A DNA stretch of 64,000 bases. Origin: Natronohydrobacter sp. Its GTDB lineage: Bacteria > Pseudomonadota > Alphaproteobacteria > Rhodobacterales > Rhodobacteraceae. The notes beneath the pieces were generated by a model. That model worked only from the letters and a program-made list of their open reading frames with translations, was not told where the DNA came from and did no database searches. Positions 36,907-45,421 of this stretch are shown here, in pieces (the stretch's first letter is position 1; the number at the start of each line of letters is the position of its first letter). Where the stretch lies: assembly GCA_020832555.1 (NCBI GenBank), contig JAFIEM010000007.1, positions 1 through 64,000 on the forward strand. The letters are read 5' to 3'. Made by a program: the position numbers and the translations under genes.

Positions 36907-38417
36907 GTCACAATCTCCCCGAACGCCGCCGCAAGCAGTGCCTCGCGTTCGAATCTGGGCTCGGTTTCGCGCGGATCAAAGGTTGCTGTAATCTCGCCGC
37001 GGTTCATCACCATGATACGGTCACACATGCCGATGAGCTCCTCCAGCTCTGACGAGATGAACAGGACCGCGTTTCCTTCGGCCGCAAGCCTGTCCACCAG
37101 CGCATAGATTTCGTATTTCGCGCCGACATCCACGCCGCGCGTCGGCTCGTCGATGATAAAGAGCTTGGGAGAGGCGGCGAGCCATTTGGCGATGACGACT
37201 TTCTGCTGGTTGCCGCCGGACAGCGCGCGCACCGGCTGGCGTGTCAGGTCGGATGCGCGGATCGACAGATCGCTGCGCGCCTGTTCGGCCAGTGCCTGCT
37301 CGGCTTCGCGGTCCAGCAGCCCCACAGGCCCCCGACCGATATGCCCTATGGTGGCAAGGCTGATATTCTCGGAGATCGGTGCATCCATCAGCAGCCCCTC
37401 GCTGCGTCGATTCTCGGTGACAAAGGCTATGCCGTCGCGGATTCTTTGCATGGCAGCGCCTCGCACCTCGCGCCCGTCAATCGACAGGCTGCCCTTTTCC
37501 GCCGGATCCAGCCCGAACAGGATGCGCGCAAGTTCGCTGCGCCCCGCGCCCATCAGCCCGAACAGTCCCAGTACTTCGCCCGCCGCAATCTGGAACGAGA
37601 TATCGGCCACGACACCCGGCTGGGATATCCCGTCGACCTGCACCATCACCTGCCCCGATGGCAGGTTGGATCGGTCGGGAAAAAGGCTAGACAATTCACG
37701 CCCGATCATCGCGCGGATCATCCGGGCGATATCGAAATCCCCGATCGCTCCCTCATCGACCAGACGCCCGTCACGGAGCACCGCGACCTTGTCGCACAAG
37801 CGCCGGACATCTGAGAGAATATGCGAAATGTAGAGGATGGACCGCCCATCCTCGCGCAGGCGCTCGATCACATCGAAAAGGCGTGCCGTCTCGCGGGGTG
37901 TGAGCGAGGTGGTGGGTTCGTCGAAGATGATTACATCCGCATCACGATGCAGCGCCTTTGCAATCTCGACGAGCTGTCTTTCGCCCGGCGCCAGATCCTC
38001 GACCATCGTTTCGGGGGCATGGCGAATATCAAGCCGGTCAAGAAGAGCCTGAGTCTGCGTCATTGCGGCACGGTGGTCAACCATACCGAAACGGCGTGGG
38101 TATTCCGTGATGAAGATGTTGTCCGTAATCGAGAGGTTGGTGAACAGGTTGAGTTCCTGATGGATGAAGGCAATGCCACTTCTGGTTGCATCGCGCGGGG
38201 CGCCCGGCGCATATGGTTCCCCTTTCAGCCGCATCGTGCCTCGGGTCGGCGGGGTAACACCGCCTATGACATTCATAAGGGTCGATTTTCCAGCGCCGTT
38301 CTCGCCAATGATTCCGACAACATTGCCGCGCGGAACAGTAAGCGTCAGATCGCTGACCGCAGGCACGCCAAACCATTCCTTTGTGATAGATGCAAGTTCC
38401 AGGACGGTATCGCTCAT
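36903..38417 (-). CDS. Ribose-type ABC transporter ATP-binding protein with two ATPase domains (RbsA family)
   Basis: A 504-residue double ATPase. Domain 1 has Walker A GENGAGKST, signature LAPGERQLVEIAKAL and Walker B DVIIFDEPTTSLT. Domain 2 has the usual degenerate P-loop GLMGAGRSE, signature LSGGNQQKVVIAKWL and Walker B LFIIDEPTRGVD. It powers the two RbsC-type permeases and is flanked by both, with ATGA overlaps on each side. Confidence 0.92.
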   Translation of the reverse strand: MSDTVLELASITKEWFGVPAVSDLTLTVPRGNVVGIIGENGAGKSTLMNVIGGVTPPTRGTMRLKGEPYAPGAPRDATRSGIAFIHQELNLFTNLSITDNIFITEYPRRFGMVDHRAAMTQTQALLDRLDIRHAPETMVEDLAPGERQLVEIAKALHRDADVIIFDEPTTSLTPRETARLFDVIERLREDGRSILYISHILSDVRRLCDKVAVLRDGRLVDEGAIGDFDIARMIRAMIGRELSSLFPDRSNLPSGQVMVQVDGISQPGVVADISFQIAAGEVLGLFGLMGAGRSELARILFGLDPAEKGSLSIDGREVRGAAMQRIRDGIAFVTENRRSEGLLMDAPISENISLATIGHIGRGPVGLLDREAEQALAEQARSDLSIRASDLTRQPVRALSGGNQQKVVIAKWLAASPKLFIIDEPTRGVDVGAKYEIYALVDRLAAEGNAVLFISSELEELIGMCDRIMVMNRGEITATFDPRETEPRFEREALLAAAFGEIVT

Positions 38418-39622
38418 GTCCTGCTCCGTCGCAAACGCTGGCGCGAGACATCCAGAAAGGCCGCTGCCAGGATCACGCCACCCTTGACCATGTCGATATG
38501 AAAGGCCGAGAGGTTCATCAGGTTCAGCGTATTACCCAGCAGCACGAAGAACAGCACACCCCAGACCGTCCAGAGGATCTTGGCCTTGCCGCCAAACAGG
38601 CTTGTGCCGCCGATGATGGTCGCGCCAATCACATCAAGCAGGAAATTCCCACCGCCCAGGGTCGGGCGACCTGTCTCCAGCCTGCCGGTGTAAAGCAGGC
38701 CCCCGATGGCAGCGCAGAGCGCCGAGATGACAAAAACCATGACGATGATCCGCCGCACTGGCACGCCCGAGATCTCGGCCGCCTCGCGGTTCAGACCGAT
38801 GGCCATCATGCGGCGCCCGAAAACCGTGTGGCTAAGAAGGATATGCGCCGCAACGGCCACCGAAAGCGCAACGATCATGGGCCAGGTGACAAAGGCATGA
38901 ACCTCGCGGCGGGGCAGTTGCGCCTGATACTGTTCGCCGAAGAACAGGGACACCAGCGTTCCCTTTCCAAGCGCGATGAAATCGTCGGGCAGATTACGGA
39001 TATTGTTCGACTGCGTGAGCCAGATCGCAAAGGCGCTGAGCGCGATGAGCCCGACAAGGGTGACCATGAAGGCGGGCATGCGCAGGACCGCAACCGCCAG
39101 CCCGTTGGCAAACCCGATACAAGCCGCGATTGCAAGGACGATGCCCACGCCGATCCATGTGCCGAAACTTACGCCCGCAAGCGGCCCACCGGCTTCACTC
39201 AGCAGCCAACCCCAGACCGGAGTATGGCCGAGAACCTGCTCCGGTGCGGCTGTTGCAATCAGGATCGCAATCAGGATGCTGGTCAGCCCGGCGACTGAGC
39301 CTTGACTCAGGTCGATCCCGGCAATGGTCAGCACGAATGTCTGCCCGATCGCGACCACCAGCAAGGGCCACATGTTCGAGAGCACATTCGACAGATTGGC
39401 AGGTGTCGACAGCACCGGAAGAAAGGGGATCAGGACAGCTACATAGGCAAGCGACAGGTAGAGCACGAAATAATCCGACAGAAGGATCGTTCCGGCTCTG
39501 TCCAGATAGCCACGGCGCATCGACTGGCTGCCTAGTCCTCGGGCCACGGTCCCCGGGTGGTCGGCTACGCCCGGAGAAGCGGCCAGCCGGGGTTTTTCCC
39601 CGGCTGGATGGGGAGTGTTCAT
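38414..39622 (-). CDS. Ribose-type ABC transporter permease (RbsC family), apiose operon
   Basis: A 402-residue membrane protein from ATG 39622, which overlaps the binding-protein stop (TGATG). A soluble N-terminus of about 50 residues precedes about nine membrane segments. Family features: VVAIGQTFVLTIAGIDLSQGSVAGL, GLNREAAEISGVPVRR and GATIIGGTSLFGGKAKILW. It is longer than the sister permease at 35911 and only distantly similar to it, so the channel is probably a heterodimer. Confidence 0.88.
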   Translation of the reverse strand: MNTPHPAGEKPRLAASPGVADHPGTVARGLGSQSMRRGYLDRAGTILLSDYFVLYLSLAYVAVLIPFLPVLSTPANLSNVLSNMWPLLVVAIGQTFVLTIAGIDLSQGSVAGLTSILIAILIATAAPEQVLGHTPVWGWLLSEAGGPLAGVSFGTWIGVGIVLAIAACIGFANGLAVAVLRMPAFMVTLVGLIALSAFAIWLTQSNNIRNLPDDFIALGKGTLVSLFFGEQYQAQLPRREVHAFVTWPMIVALSVAVAAHILLSHTVFGRRMMAIGLNREAAEISGVPVRRIIVMVFVISALCAAIGGLLYTGRLETGRPTLGGGNFLLDVIGATIIGGTSLFGGKAKILWTVWGVLFFVLLGNTLNLMNLSAFHIDMVKGGVILAAAFLDVSRQRLRRSRT

Positions 39623-40623
39623 CAGTCCAGGAACCCTTCGGCCAGGAGTACACACCCCCACATATCCATTTCACGCTCGGCGATATTGTCAGCCGTCAAC
39701 GCAAATCCCGGATCCTCGATCACCTGATTGGGGTCGGTCTCGCCGTCCTCGATGGCCTGAAGGATCGCTTGCAGCGCCGCATCTGCCTCGAAAAACAGAT
39801 CCTGCACGCCAGTCGCATCGACATAGCCATCCTTGATCAACTGGCAGGCCGTCGCATCACCATCAAGACCTGCCATCCAGACATGCCCCTCCTCGCCACG
39901 CTGGCGCCACAGGCCGCGCGGCTCGAAGACCGAGCGGATTGTCGGAAACAGGAAGTCGGACGAGGTGAACAAAAGATCCACCTGCGGATTGGCCGTGACA
40001 GCAGCTTCCAGATTGGACAGAGCCGTGGCGGCATCCCAGTTCGACGCCACCTCGATCACGTTGAACCGCTCGGCATGCTTGTTGATCGCGGCATAGAATC
40101 CGGTCCGGCGCCCGACAGCATTCGGATCACCCAGATCGCCCACCACGATGATGGCGTTCAGCGTCTCGTCAGAACCGGCATTCGCGAGGGCCTGATCGAC
40201 GATGTAATCCACTGCCTGCTCGGCAATGGTGGCATTGTCAGCGACAACGACGATACCGCGCGACAGATCAGACGGAGGACGATTGAATACGGCAACCGGC
40301 ACATCATTGTCCTGCGCATTTGCCACGATGGTGGTCGCGCTCTCGCCATCCTGCGGGATCAGGATGATCCCGTCAACGCCCTGGGCAATACAGTCATTGA
40401 CCTGCTCGAACTGCCGGTTTGCATCTTCATTGGCGTTCCGTTCCAGAACAGTATGGCCCTGTTCTGTAAGTGTCGTGGTGATGGCAAGATGGCCTGCGAC
40501 CCAGAATTCGGTTTCAAGATCCTGAAACGCAAAGCAGATGGTTGCCGCCTGAACAGGCATTGCAAACGCTCCCCCAAGCGCAAGCGCCACTGATGCGGTC
40601 ATTGTGCGGAATGGTCGTATCAT
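39622..40623 (-). CDS. Ribose-type ABC transporter substrate-binding protein, apiose operon
   Basis: A 333-residue periplasmic-binding-protein-like family member. The signal peptide runs MIRPFRTMTASVALALGG to about MPVQAA; the mature part starts TICFAFQDLETEFWVAGH and contains GVDGIILIPQDGESA and VPVAVFNRPP, typical of sugar-binding type-I proteins. Its ATG follows GGGAGGAATACCAAC. No intergenic hairpin follows, unlike the other three binding-protein genes in this window. The ligand is probably D-apiose or apionate. Confidence 0.87.
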   Translation of the reverse strand: MIRPFRTMTASVALALGGAFAMPVQAATICFAFQDLETEFWVAGHLAITTTLTEQGHTVLERNANEDANRQFEQVNDCIAQGVDGIILIPQDGESATTIVANAQDNDVPVAVFNRPPSDLSRGIVVVADNATIAEQAVDYIVDQALANAGSDETLNAIIVVGDLGDPNAVGRRTGFYAAINKHAERFNVIEVASNWDAATALSNLEAAVTANPQVDLLFTSSDFLFPTIRSVFEPRGLWRQRGEEGHVWMAGLDGDATACQLIKDGYVDATGVQDLFFEADAALQAILQAIEDGETDPNQVIEDPGFALTADNIAEREMDMWGCVLLAEGFLD

Positions 40624-40668
40624 GTTGGTATTCCTCCCTGTGTTGATGTTGGTTTTTGGGTCTGTAAT

Positions 40669-41517
40669 TCAGGTTTCGGCGTCGGGATGACAGATATCGT
40701 GCACCGATTTCAGGACTGAATCGGGTGCAAAAACACGATCCAGCCAGTCGTCGCGGAAAATCTGCGGCTTTGCCTTGGTGATGGCATGGAGCGCGCCATC
40801 AGAGAATTTGCCATCGGGGAAAATTCCGAAGGCAATCGCCAGTTCTATATTGAGATGGCCTAGCATGAAATCATGCGCCGCCTCTTCGGGCACGCCCCGG
40901 CGTACCGCCTCGTCCGTCGCCTCGCGCAGCGCCAATGCCAGAGTTGCGCCCACCGTTTCCGACAAGGCAGGCTCCAGAATCGCGATCTGCTCGACCGTGC
41001 AGCGATGCGCGCGCATGACCGGTGCATAGATCGTGCGGGCCACCTCCTCGCACAGGGCATAATGATCTTCCGGCCCCTGCATCAGCGCACAGACGATATG
41101 TTGCTTGGCCTTCACTCCACCGAAGAAATCCAACCGCGCATCGCCATCCTCGTCGTTGAAGATGGGCGGATGGCAGGGATGGGTGACAAAATAGGTCACG
41201 TCGTCACGCTCCGGCATCTCTCCGGCGTGGGGAGCGGCGGCGTCAAGCACGATGACCGCAGTGCCTGGGTCCAGCCGCGGCACGATCTCATGAGCAACTG
41301 TACCGATGGCCCGGTCCGGCACAGCAAGCACGACGACCGAAGCGCGCGACAGGGCCTGACCGACCTCTACGCATTCGAGACCGGTCGCATCGCGCAGCCG
41401 AGCGCGGCCCTCTTGCGCCACTTCGACCGGGGCGATATCGAATCGCGACCCCTTGAGATTGCTCGCGAGACGGACACCCATTTTGCCGCCCGCGCCCATG
41501 AGCGCGATCTTGGTCAT
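40669..41517 (-). CDS. apnO: Probable D-apionate oxidoisomerase (ApnO), phosphogluconate-dehydrogenase-like
   Basis: A 282-residue NAD(P)-dependent enzyme from ATG 41517, after GGGAGAGAAGA. The Rossmann start is KIALMGAGGKMGVRLASNL. The rest is helical and like the C-terminal domain of phosphogluconate dehydrogenases (THPCHPPIFNDEDGDARLDFFGG and DFMLGHLNIELAIAFG). Characterised ApnO proteins of this family turn D-apionate into 3-oxo-isoapionate. The flanking lactonase, sugar dehydrogenase, kinase and RuBisCO-like genes fit that step exactly. Confidence 0.8.
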   Translation of the reverse strand: MTKIALMGAGGKMGVRLASNLKGSRFDIAPVEVAQEGRARLRDATGLECVEVGQALSRASVVVLAVPDRAIGTVAHEIVPRLDPGTAVIVLDAAAPHAGEMPERDDVTYFVTHPCHPPIFNDEDGDARLDFFGGVKAKQHIVCALMQGPEDHYALCEEVARTIYAPVMRAHRCTVEQIAILEPALSETVGATLALALREATDEAVRRGVPEEAAHDFMLGHLNIELAIAFGIFPDGKFSDGALHAITKAKPQIFRDDWLDRVFAPDSVLKSVHDICHPDAET

Positions 41518-41560
41518 TCTTCTCTCCCTGATGGGGCGCGGTGGCCCTGTGTTCCATGCG

Positions 41561-42607
41561 TCATCGCACTGCACCTCCGGCAATGAAGGCGGGCATGTCG
41601 ATCGTGCTGCGTGTCCTTGCCGATTGTCCGGCGGCAAGTGTCAGCGCCAATGTCCTGAGGTTGTCGGCCCCGGACGGTTTCGGATCAGCCTGTCCGGCCA
41701 GGACCTGCACCACATGGGCCTGAAATGCCGCGACTGAATCCTGGATAATATGCCAAGGCCGCCCGCCCCATGAGGGTACAGCGGGTTCGACCGAGGTTTC
41801 GGTAACTCCTGTGGCATCGTGATGCCGGAGCACATAGCCCGGTCCGAGTTCCAGCGTGCCCATGTCGCCCTCGACCTGTGCGAGCGTCTGGGGAAAGCGA
41901 TCTTCGGCGAATTTGCTGAAAAAGCTGCACTCGACACTCGATACAGCGCCACTGACATGCACAAGCTGGGCCAGAAAGGAATCGTCGCCTTTGACGCGCG
42001 GGTTCAGCCGCTGGGTCGCACAGCTTACGCTCTGGACATCGCCCAGCAAAAATCGCGCCACGTCGAAAAGATGCAGCCCGACATCCATGAGCGCAAGATC
42101 GGGCACTTCGGCAAGATAGGGCTGATTGGCATAGATATCGAAACCATGACGGAACGAAAGACGCAGGAAACGCGGCGTCCCGATCCCGCCCCGGCCGAGG
42201 CGTGTGTGCATCTGCTGAAAGGGCTTCTGCCAGCGGAAATTCTCGTGAATTATCAGGGGTCGCCCGGCGATCTTGGCCGCTGTGACCATCGCCAGACCAT
42301 CGCCGTAGGTTTCCGCAAAGGGCTTCTGGCAGATTGTCGCCGCGCCATGTACCAGACACAGTTCGACCAGTTCCCGATGCGTTTCGACTGTGGTTGCGAT
42401 ATCGGCGAAATCTGGGCGGATCGTGTCCAGCATTTCGGCCGCGTCGGTGAAGCCATGTGCGATTCCGAAATCGCGGCAATAGGTATCCAGCCGGGCGCGG
42501 TCGCGGTCGCATACGGCGACGATCTCCGCGCCTTCGGTCTGCTGCCAGGCATGCATGTGGTTGCGCGCGAAAAACCCGCAACCGATGAGAACACCGCGAT
42601 AGGTCAT
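41561..42607 (-). CDS. apsD: Gfo/Idh/MocA oxidoreductase, probable D-apiose dehydrogenase (ApsD)
   Basis: A 348-residue dehydrogenase from ATG 42607, which overlaps the lactonase stop (ATGA). The N-terminal Rossmann domain is RGVLIGCGFFARNHMHAW; the family EKP motif appears as CQKPFAET, keeping the catalytic lysine, and the C-terminal half has ALMDVGLHLFDVARFLLGD with the conserved Asp/His pair. It would oxidise D-apiose to apionolactone with NAD+, feeding the lactonase encoded just upstream. Confidence 0.8.
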   Translation of the reverse strand: MTYRGVLIGCGFFARNHMHAWQQTEGAEIVAVCDRDRARLDTYCRDFGIAHGFTDAAEMLDTIRPDFADIATTVETHRELVELCLVHGAATICQKPFAETYGDGLAMVTAAKIAGRPLIIHENFRWQKPFQQMHTRLGRGGIGTPRFLRLSFRHGFDIYANQPYLAEVPDLALMDVGLHLFDVARFLLGDVQSVSCATQRLNPRVKGDDSFLAQLVHVSGAVSSVECSFFSKFAEDRFPQTLAQVEGDMGTLELGPGYVLRHHDATGVTETSVEPAVPSWGGRPWHIIQDSVAAFQAHVVQVLAGQADPKPSGADNLRTLALTLAAGQSARTRSTIDMPAFIAGGAVR

Positions 42608-44370
42608 GGCGCCGATCCTGTCAGCAGAGCGGCAGTCATTGCCGGCAGGATCACATCGCTTCCGCGGCCCGCCGTGTCGATCCAGTCGGGACTTTTCCGG
42701 GATGTGATGCGCAGGGCAGGACCGTCGATCCGGACATCCGTTGCCCCAAGATTCGCAGCAATCCCGGCAACACCACGCCGCCCCTTGCCACGGATCACGA
42801 CCAGACCGGAAGCAGGCGACCCCTCGATATCGACAGGTGTACCAGCAAGCGCCGCAAGTGCGCTGGTGGCGTGCCACAGGGGCCAGAACCGCTGCTGATC
42901 GGCCATACCCAGCGGACCAGAGGTCATAGCGGGCGCGAAAGATGCAACGCCTCCGCGCGCACAAGCGGCGGCGATGCCAAAAGCGAAAGCGGCTGCGAAT
43001 TCGTCGGACTGCCGCGGGTCAAACATGGCCATCGGCAACCGCGCGCCGTTCGGATTCGGCACGACACCCGAGCCATAGGGATTGGAGCGCATGGCGATAG
43101 ACATAAGACCCAGCCTGAGCGCACGCCCGCCCCCGAGCACCTGCGCGCTAGCAATCACATCGGGCAGGGCTTCGAGCGACTCCACAACCGAAAGATCATC
43201 TGCAGCATGGACGATAGCCGTCGTCCCAAAGCTCGCGAAGTCAATTAGTGCTGGATCGGGCGGGCAGCGGTTGAACTCGGTGAAATTGGTCAGCATTCCT
43301 CCGCCCATCTGCGCCTCCGGGAATGCGCTGCGCAGCAGCGGAATCAGATCCATCGGGGTTGGCCCTTCTGGCCAAGACCCTTGTGGCTGATGGCTGTTCA
43401 GATAGGGTTGTGGCAGCGCGATCACGCGATGCGCAGCGATGCCGGCGCGCGCAAGGTTCACTTGCGCTTGCCGGATCGCGGCTTCTGGGTCGTCGCCTTC
43501 CAGCACAAGCTCAACTGTCATCGGCAGATCGGGCAGATCGGCAGGCACGGTCATGTCGCCATGCAGGCGCAGTTGCAATTCCTGCGGCGCGATTGTGCTG
43601 AGATGCGGATGCGGTGCGCCTGTCAGCTCGACCTCATGAGCAAGGCAGATCTCGGGCATGACCGCACTCTGGGATCGCGCCGCCGACGCAGGAATGCGCC
43701 CAGATTGCGTGACCCCTGCAAGCGTCGCAGTGATCCGCTGGCGAACCTGCGCTCCCTCAGCAAGCGTGTAGGGCCGAGGTAGTGAAAGCGGCCTGCAATA
43801 GGTCTTGAACGAAGCATCGGTCCAGTTCCGCTGGTCTTCCATTTCGAAGATTTCGCCCTCGAATACAAGCGAGACGCGCACATCTCCGACATTGTGAGAC
43901 AATGCCGAGATGTTCATGACCGGTTGCGCAGCCGAAATCTGTTTCGGAAAGCGAGTCTGATAGGTGACGCCATCCGGGCTGACAACGTCAAGCGGCGCAC
44001 CGACCACGCCATCCAGAGGATGCAGCACGACAAACCCGGCCCGGTTGACAACGCATTCGCGCAGCGCAGTCAGAACCAGATCGGCGACCAGTTGCGTCGT
44101 ATGCCCGGAAGCCACGACCGAGACGGTCAGACATCCTTCAATACTGCCATTCTTCGTGCGGAAGTCGTGCTGGAATCCTGCTTTCGGTTTCATCTCCATC
44201 CGCAGGGTTTCAGTCGGCAATGTCCCCCAGTCGGCATCGCGGATCGGAGTGTCGATCAGCCGGATCACCTCGCGCCCACCGAAGCTGATCCGGCGCAGAC
44301 TGCCGCTTTCGACAACGGCTGTCAGGCCGTGAGCCTCAAGAAATGCGGGGCTGTCTTTCGCGGCGGTCAC
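42604..44370 (-). CDS. apnL: Probable D-apionate lactonase (ApnL)
   Basis: A 588-residue cytoplasmic protein without signal peptide. The start is GTG 44370 behind GAGGAATCATCCC. The segment FEGEIFEMEDQRNWTDASFKTY and the following SLPRPYTLAEGAQVRQRI are what I recall of the ApnL family, which opens D-apionolactone to D-apionate. The C-terminal half (from about 290) looks like a glycosidase-type barrel. It is first in the operon, directly after the 19-bp operator at 44387, and couples to apsD. The family assignment is from memory. Confidence 0.75.
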   Translation of the reverse strand: MTAAKDSPAFLEAHGLTAVVESGSLRRISFGGREVIRLIDTPIRDADWGTLPTETLRMEMKPKAGFQHDFRTKNGSIEGCLTVSVVASGHTTQLVADLVLTALRECVVNRAGFVVLHPLDGVVGAPLDVVSPDGVTYQTRFPKQISAAQPVMNISALSHNVGDVRVSLVFEGEIFEMEDQRNWTDASFKTYCRPLSLPRPYTLAEGAQVRQRITATLAGVTQSGRIPASAARSQSAVMPEICLAHEVELTGAPHPHLSTIAPQELQLRLHGDMTVPADLPDLPMTVELVLEGDDPEAAIRQAQVNLARAGIAAHRVIALPQPYLNSHQPQGSWPEGPTPMDLIPLLRSAFPEAQMGGGMLTNFTEFNRCPPDPALIDFASFGTTAIVHAADDLSVVESLEALPDVIASAQVLGGGRALRLGLMSIAMRSNPYGSGVVPNPNGARLPMAMFDPRQSDEFAAAFAFGIAAACARGGVASFAPAMTSGPLGMADQQRFWPLWHATSALAALAGTPVDIEGSPASGLVVIRGKGRRGVAGIAANLGATDVRIDGPALRITSRKSPDWIDTAGRGSDVILPAMTAALLTGSAP

Positions 44371-44386
44371 GGGATGATTCCTCTAT

Positions 44387-44405
44387 TGGTATACTCATGA
44401 TACCA
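44387..44405. promoter_or_regulatory. Apiose-regulon operator 2, before apnL
   Basis: TGGTATACTCATGATACCA is a perfect 6-7-6 inverted repeat, 16 bp upstream of the apnL start and 16 bp past... the convergent end of the neighbouring reverse operon lies 36 bp away. Read on the reverse strand it is TGGTATCATGAGTATACCA, two bases different from operator 1. Confidence 0.8.
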
Positions 44406-44440
44406 CTTCCATGTATTGGATCAAGCAAGAATCCCGCGCG

Positions 44441-45421
44441 CTAGGGGTCTTGCGCAGGCGGCTTTCGTTCTTTCCGCAGCCCGCCATGCGCCGCCAGGGC
44501 GAGGACAAGAATGACCACTGCCCCCTGAACCAGGTCTTGCGTACCCCGTGGAAGGCTCAGGATCTGCATTATGGTGACCAAAAGGATCAGAAGGATAGCC
44601 GCGAACCAGGTGCCGAGCGCTGTTCCATACCCGCCAGCAATCAGCGTCCCGCCCAGAACAACCGCAGCAACCGATTGCAGTAGATAGGGCTGTCCGATTT
44701 CAAGGAAGGCACCGCCCACATAGGCACCGAGTATCATGCCTGTCAGCGCAGCAAGCACGCTGCTGCCCACGAAGGCCAAGGCCAGAACCCGATTGACCGG
44801 AACCCCGGCATAACGCGCGGCCGAGCGGTTCTGTCCGATAGCCGACAACCGGCGCCCGAAAACGGTCTGTCCCAACAAGAACGCCATCGCCACCACGACC
44901 GCGAGGGTCACGAGCGCAAAAACCGGGATATCGCCAATCCTGCCCGAGGCCAGCCAACGCAACCCCGGTGCGACACCACGCGGGCCGAAACTGGTCGCAT
45001 TCGTCAGCAGCGCCGCAGAGGCTAGGATATAGCCTGTGGCAAGCGTCGCAATGATTGCCGGAATCCGAAGCCAGATCACAAGGGCTGCATTGATCAGACC
45101 AACACCGGTGCCCAGACCAAGTGCGGCAAGCACGCCAAGCCAGATTAACCCGTCCTGCCCCTTGATCACCATCAGCGACAGAAAGGCACTTTGCGTCAGC
45201 ACTCCGGGGATGGACAGATCAATATTGCCGCGTCCTGTAGTGACCACCAGCATCTGCCCCAACGACACGCAGGTCAGGAATGAGGCGGAAAGCACGATCC
45301 CCGAGAGGCTCGCAAGGCTCCAGCGCCCGGAGATTACGGCAAGGATAACCCAAAGCAGCACAACAGCCGAGGCCGCCCAGACCCAGCGATGTGCTTGCAC
45401 GAATTTCCGCAATCTTATCAT
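44441..45421 (-). CDS. Ribose-type ABC transporter permease (RbsC family), second transporter
   Basis: A 326-residue membrane protein with about nine segments. Features include LGQMLVVTTGRGNIDLSIPGVL, AIGQNRSAARYAGVPVNR and AVVLGGTLIAGGYGTALG. It overlaps the fused ATPase-permease gene by ATGA and ends the operon led by the binding protein at 48945. It pairs with the permease half of that fusion. Confidence 0.86.
   Translation of the reverse strand: MIRLRKFVQAHRWVWAASAVVLLWVILAVISGRWSLASLSGIVLSASFLTCVSLGQMLVVTTGRGNIDLSIPGVLTQSAFLSLMVIKGQDGLIWLGVLAALGLGTGVGLINAALVIWLRIPAIIATLATGYILASAALLTNATSFGPRGVAPGLRWLASGRIGDIPVFALVTLAVVVAMAFLLGQTVFGRRLSAIGQNRSAARYAGVPVNRVLALAFVGSSVLAALTGMILGAYVGGAFLEIGQPYLLQSVAAVVLGGTLIAGGYGTALGTWFAAILLILLVTIMQILSLPRGTQDLVQGAVVILVLALAAHGGLRKERKPPAQDP

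Noticed and set aside
40625-40643. A fourth apiose-type operator before the binding-protein gene at 40623
   Set aside because: Only the TGGTAT half is present, inside the ribosome site; no second half follows.
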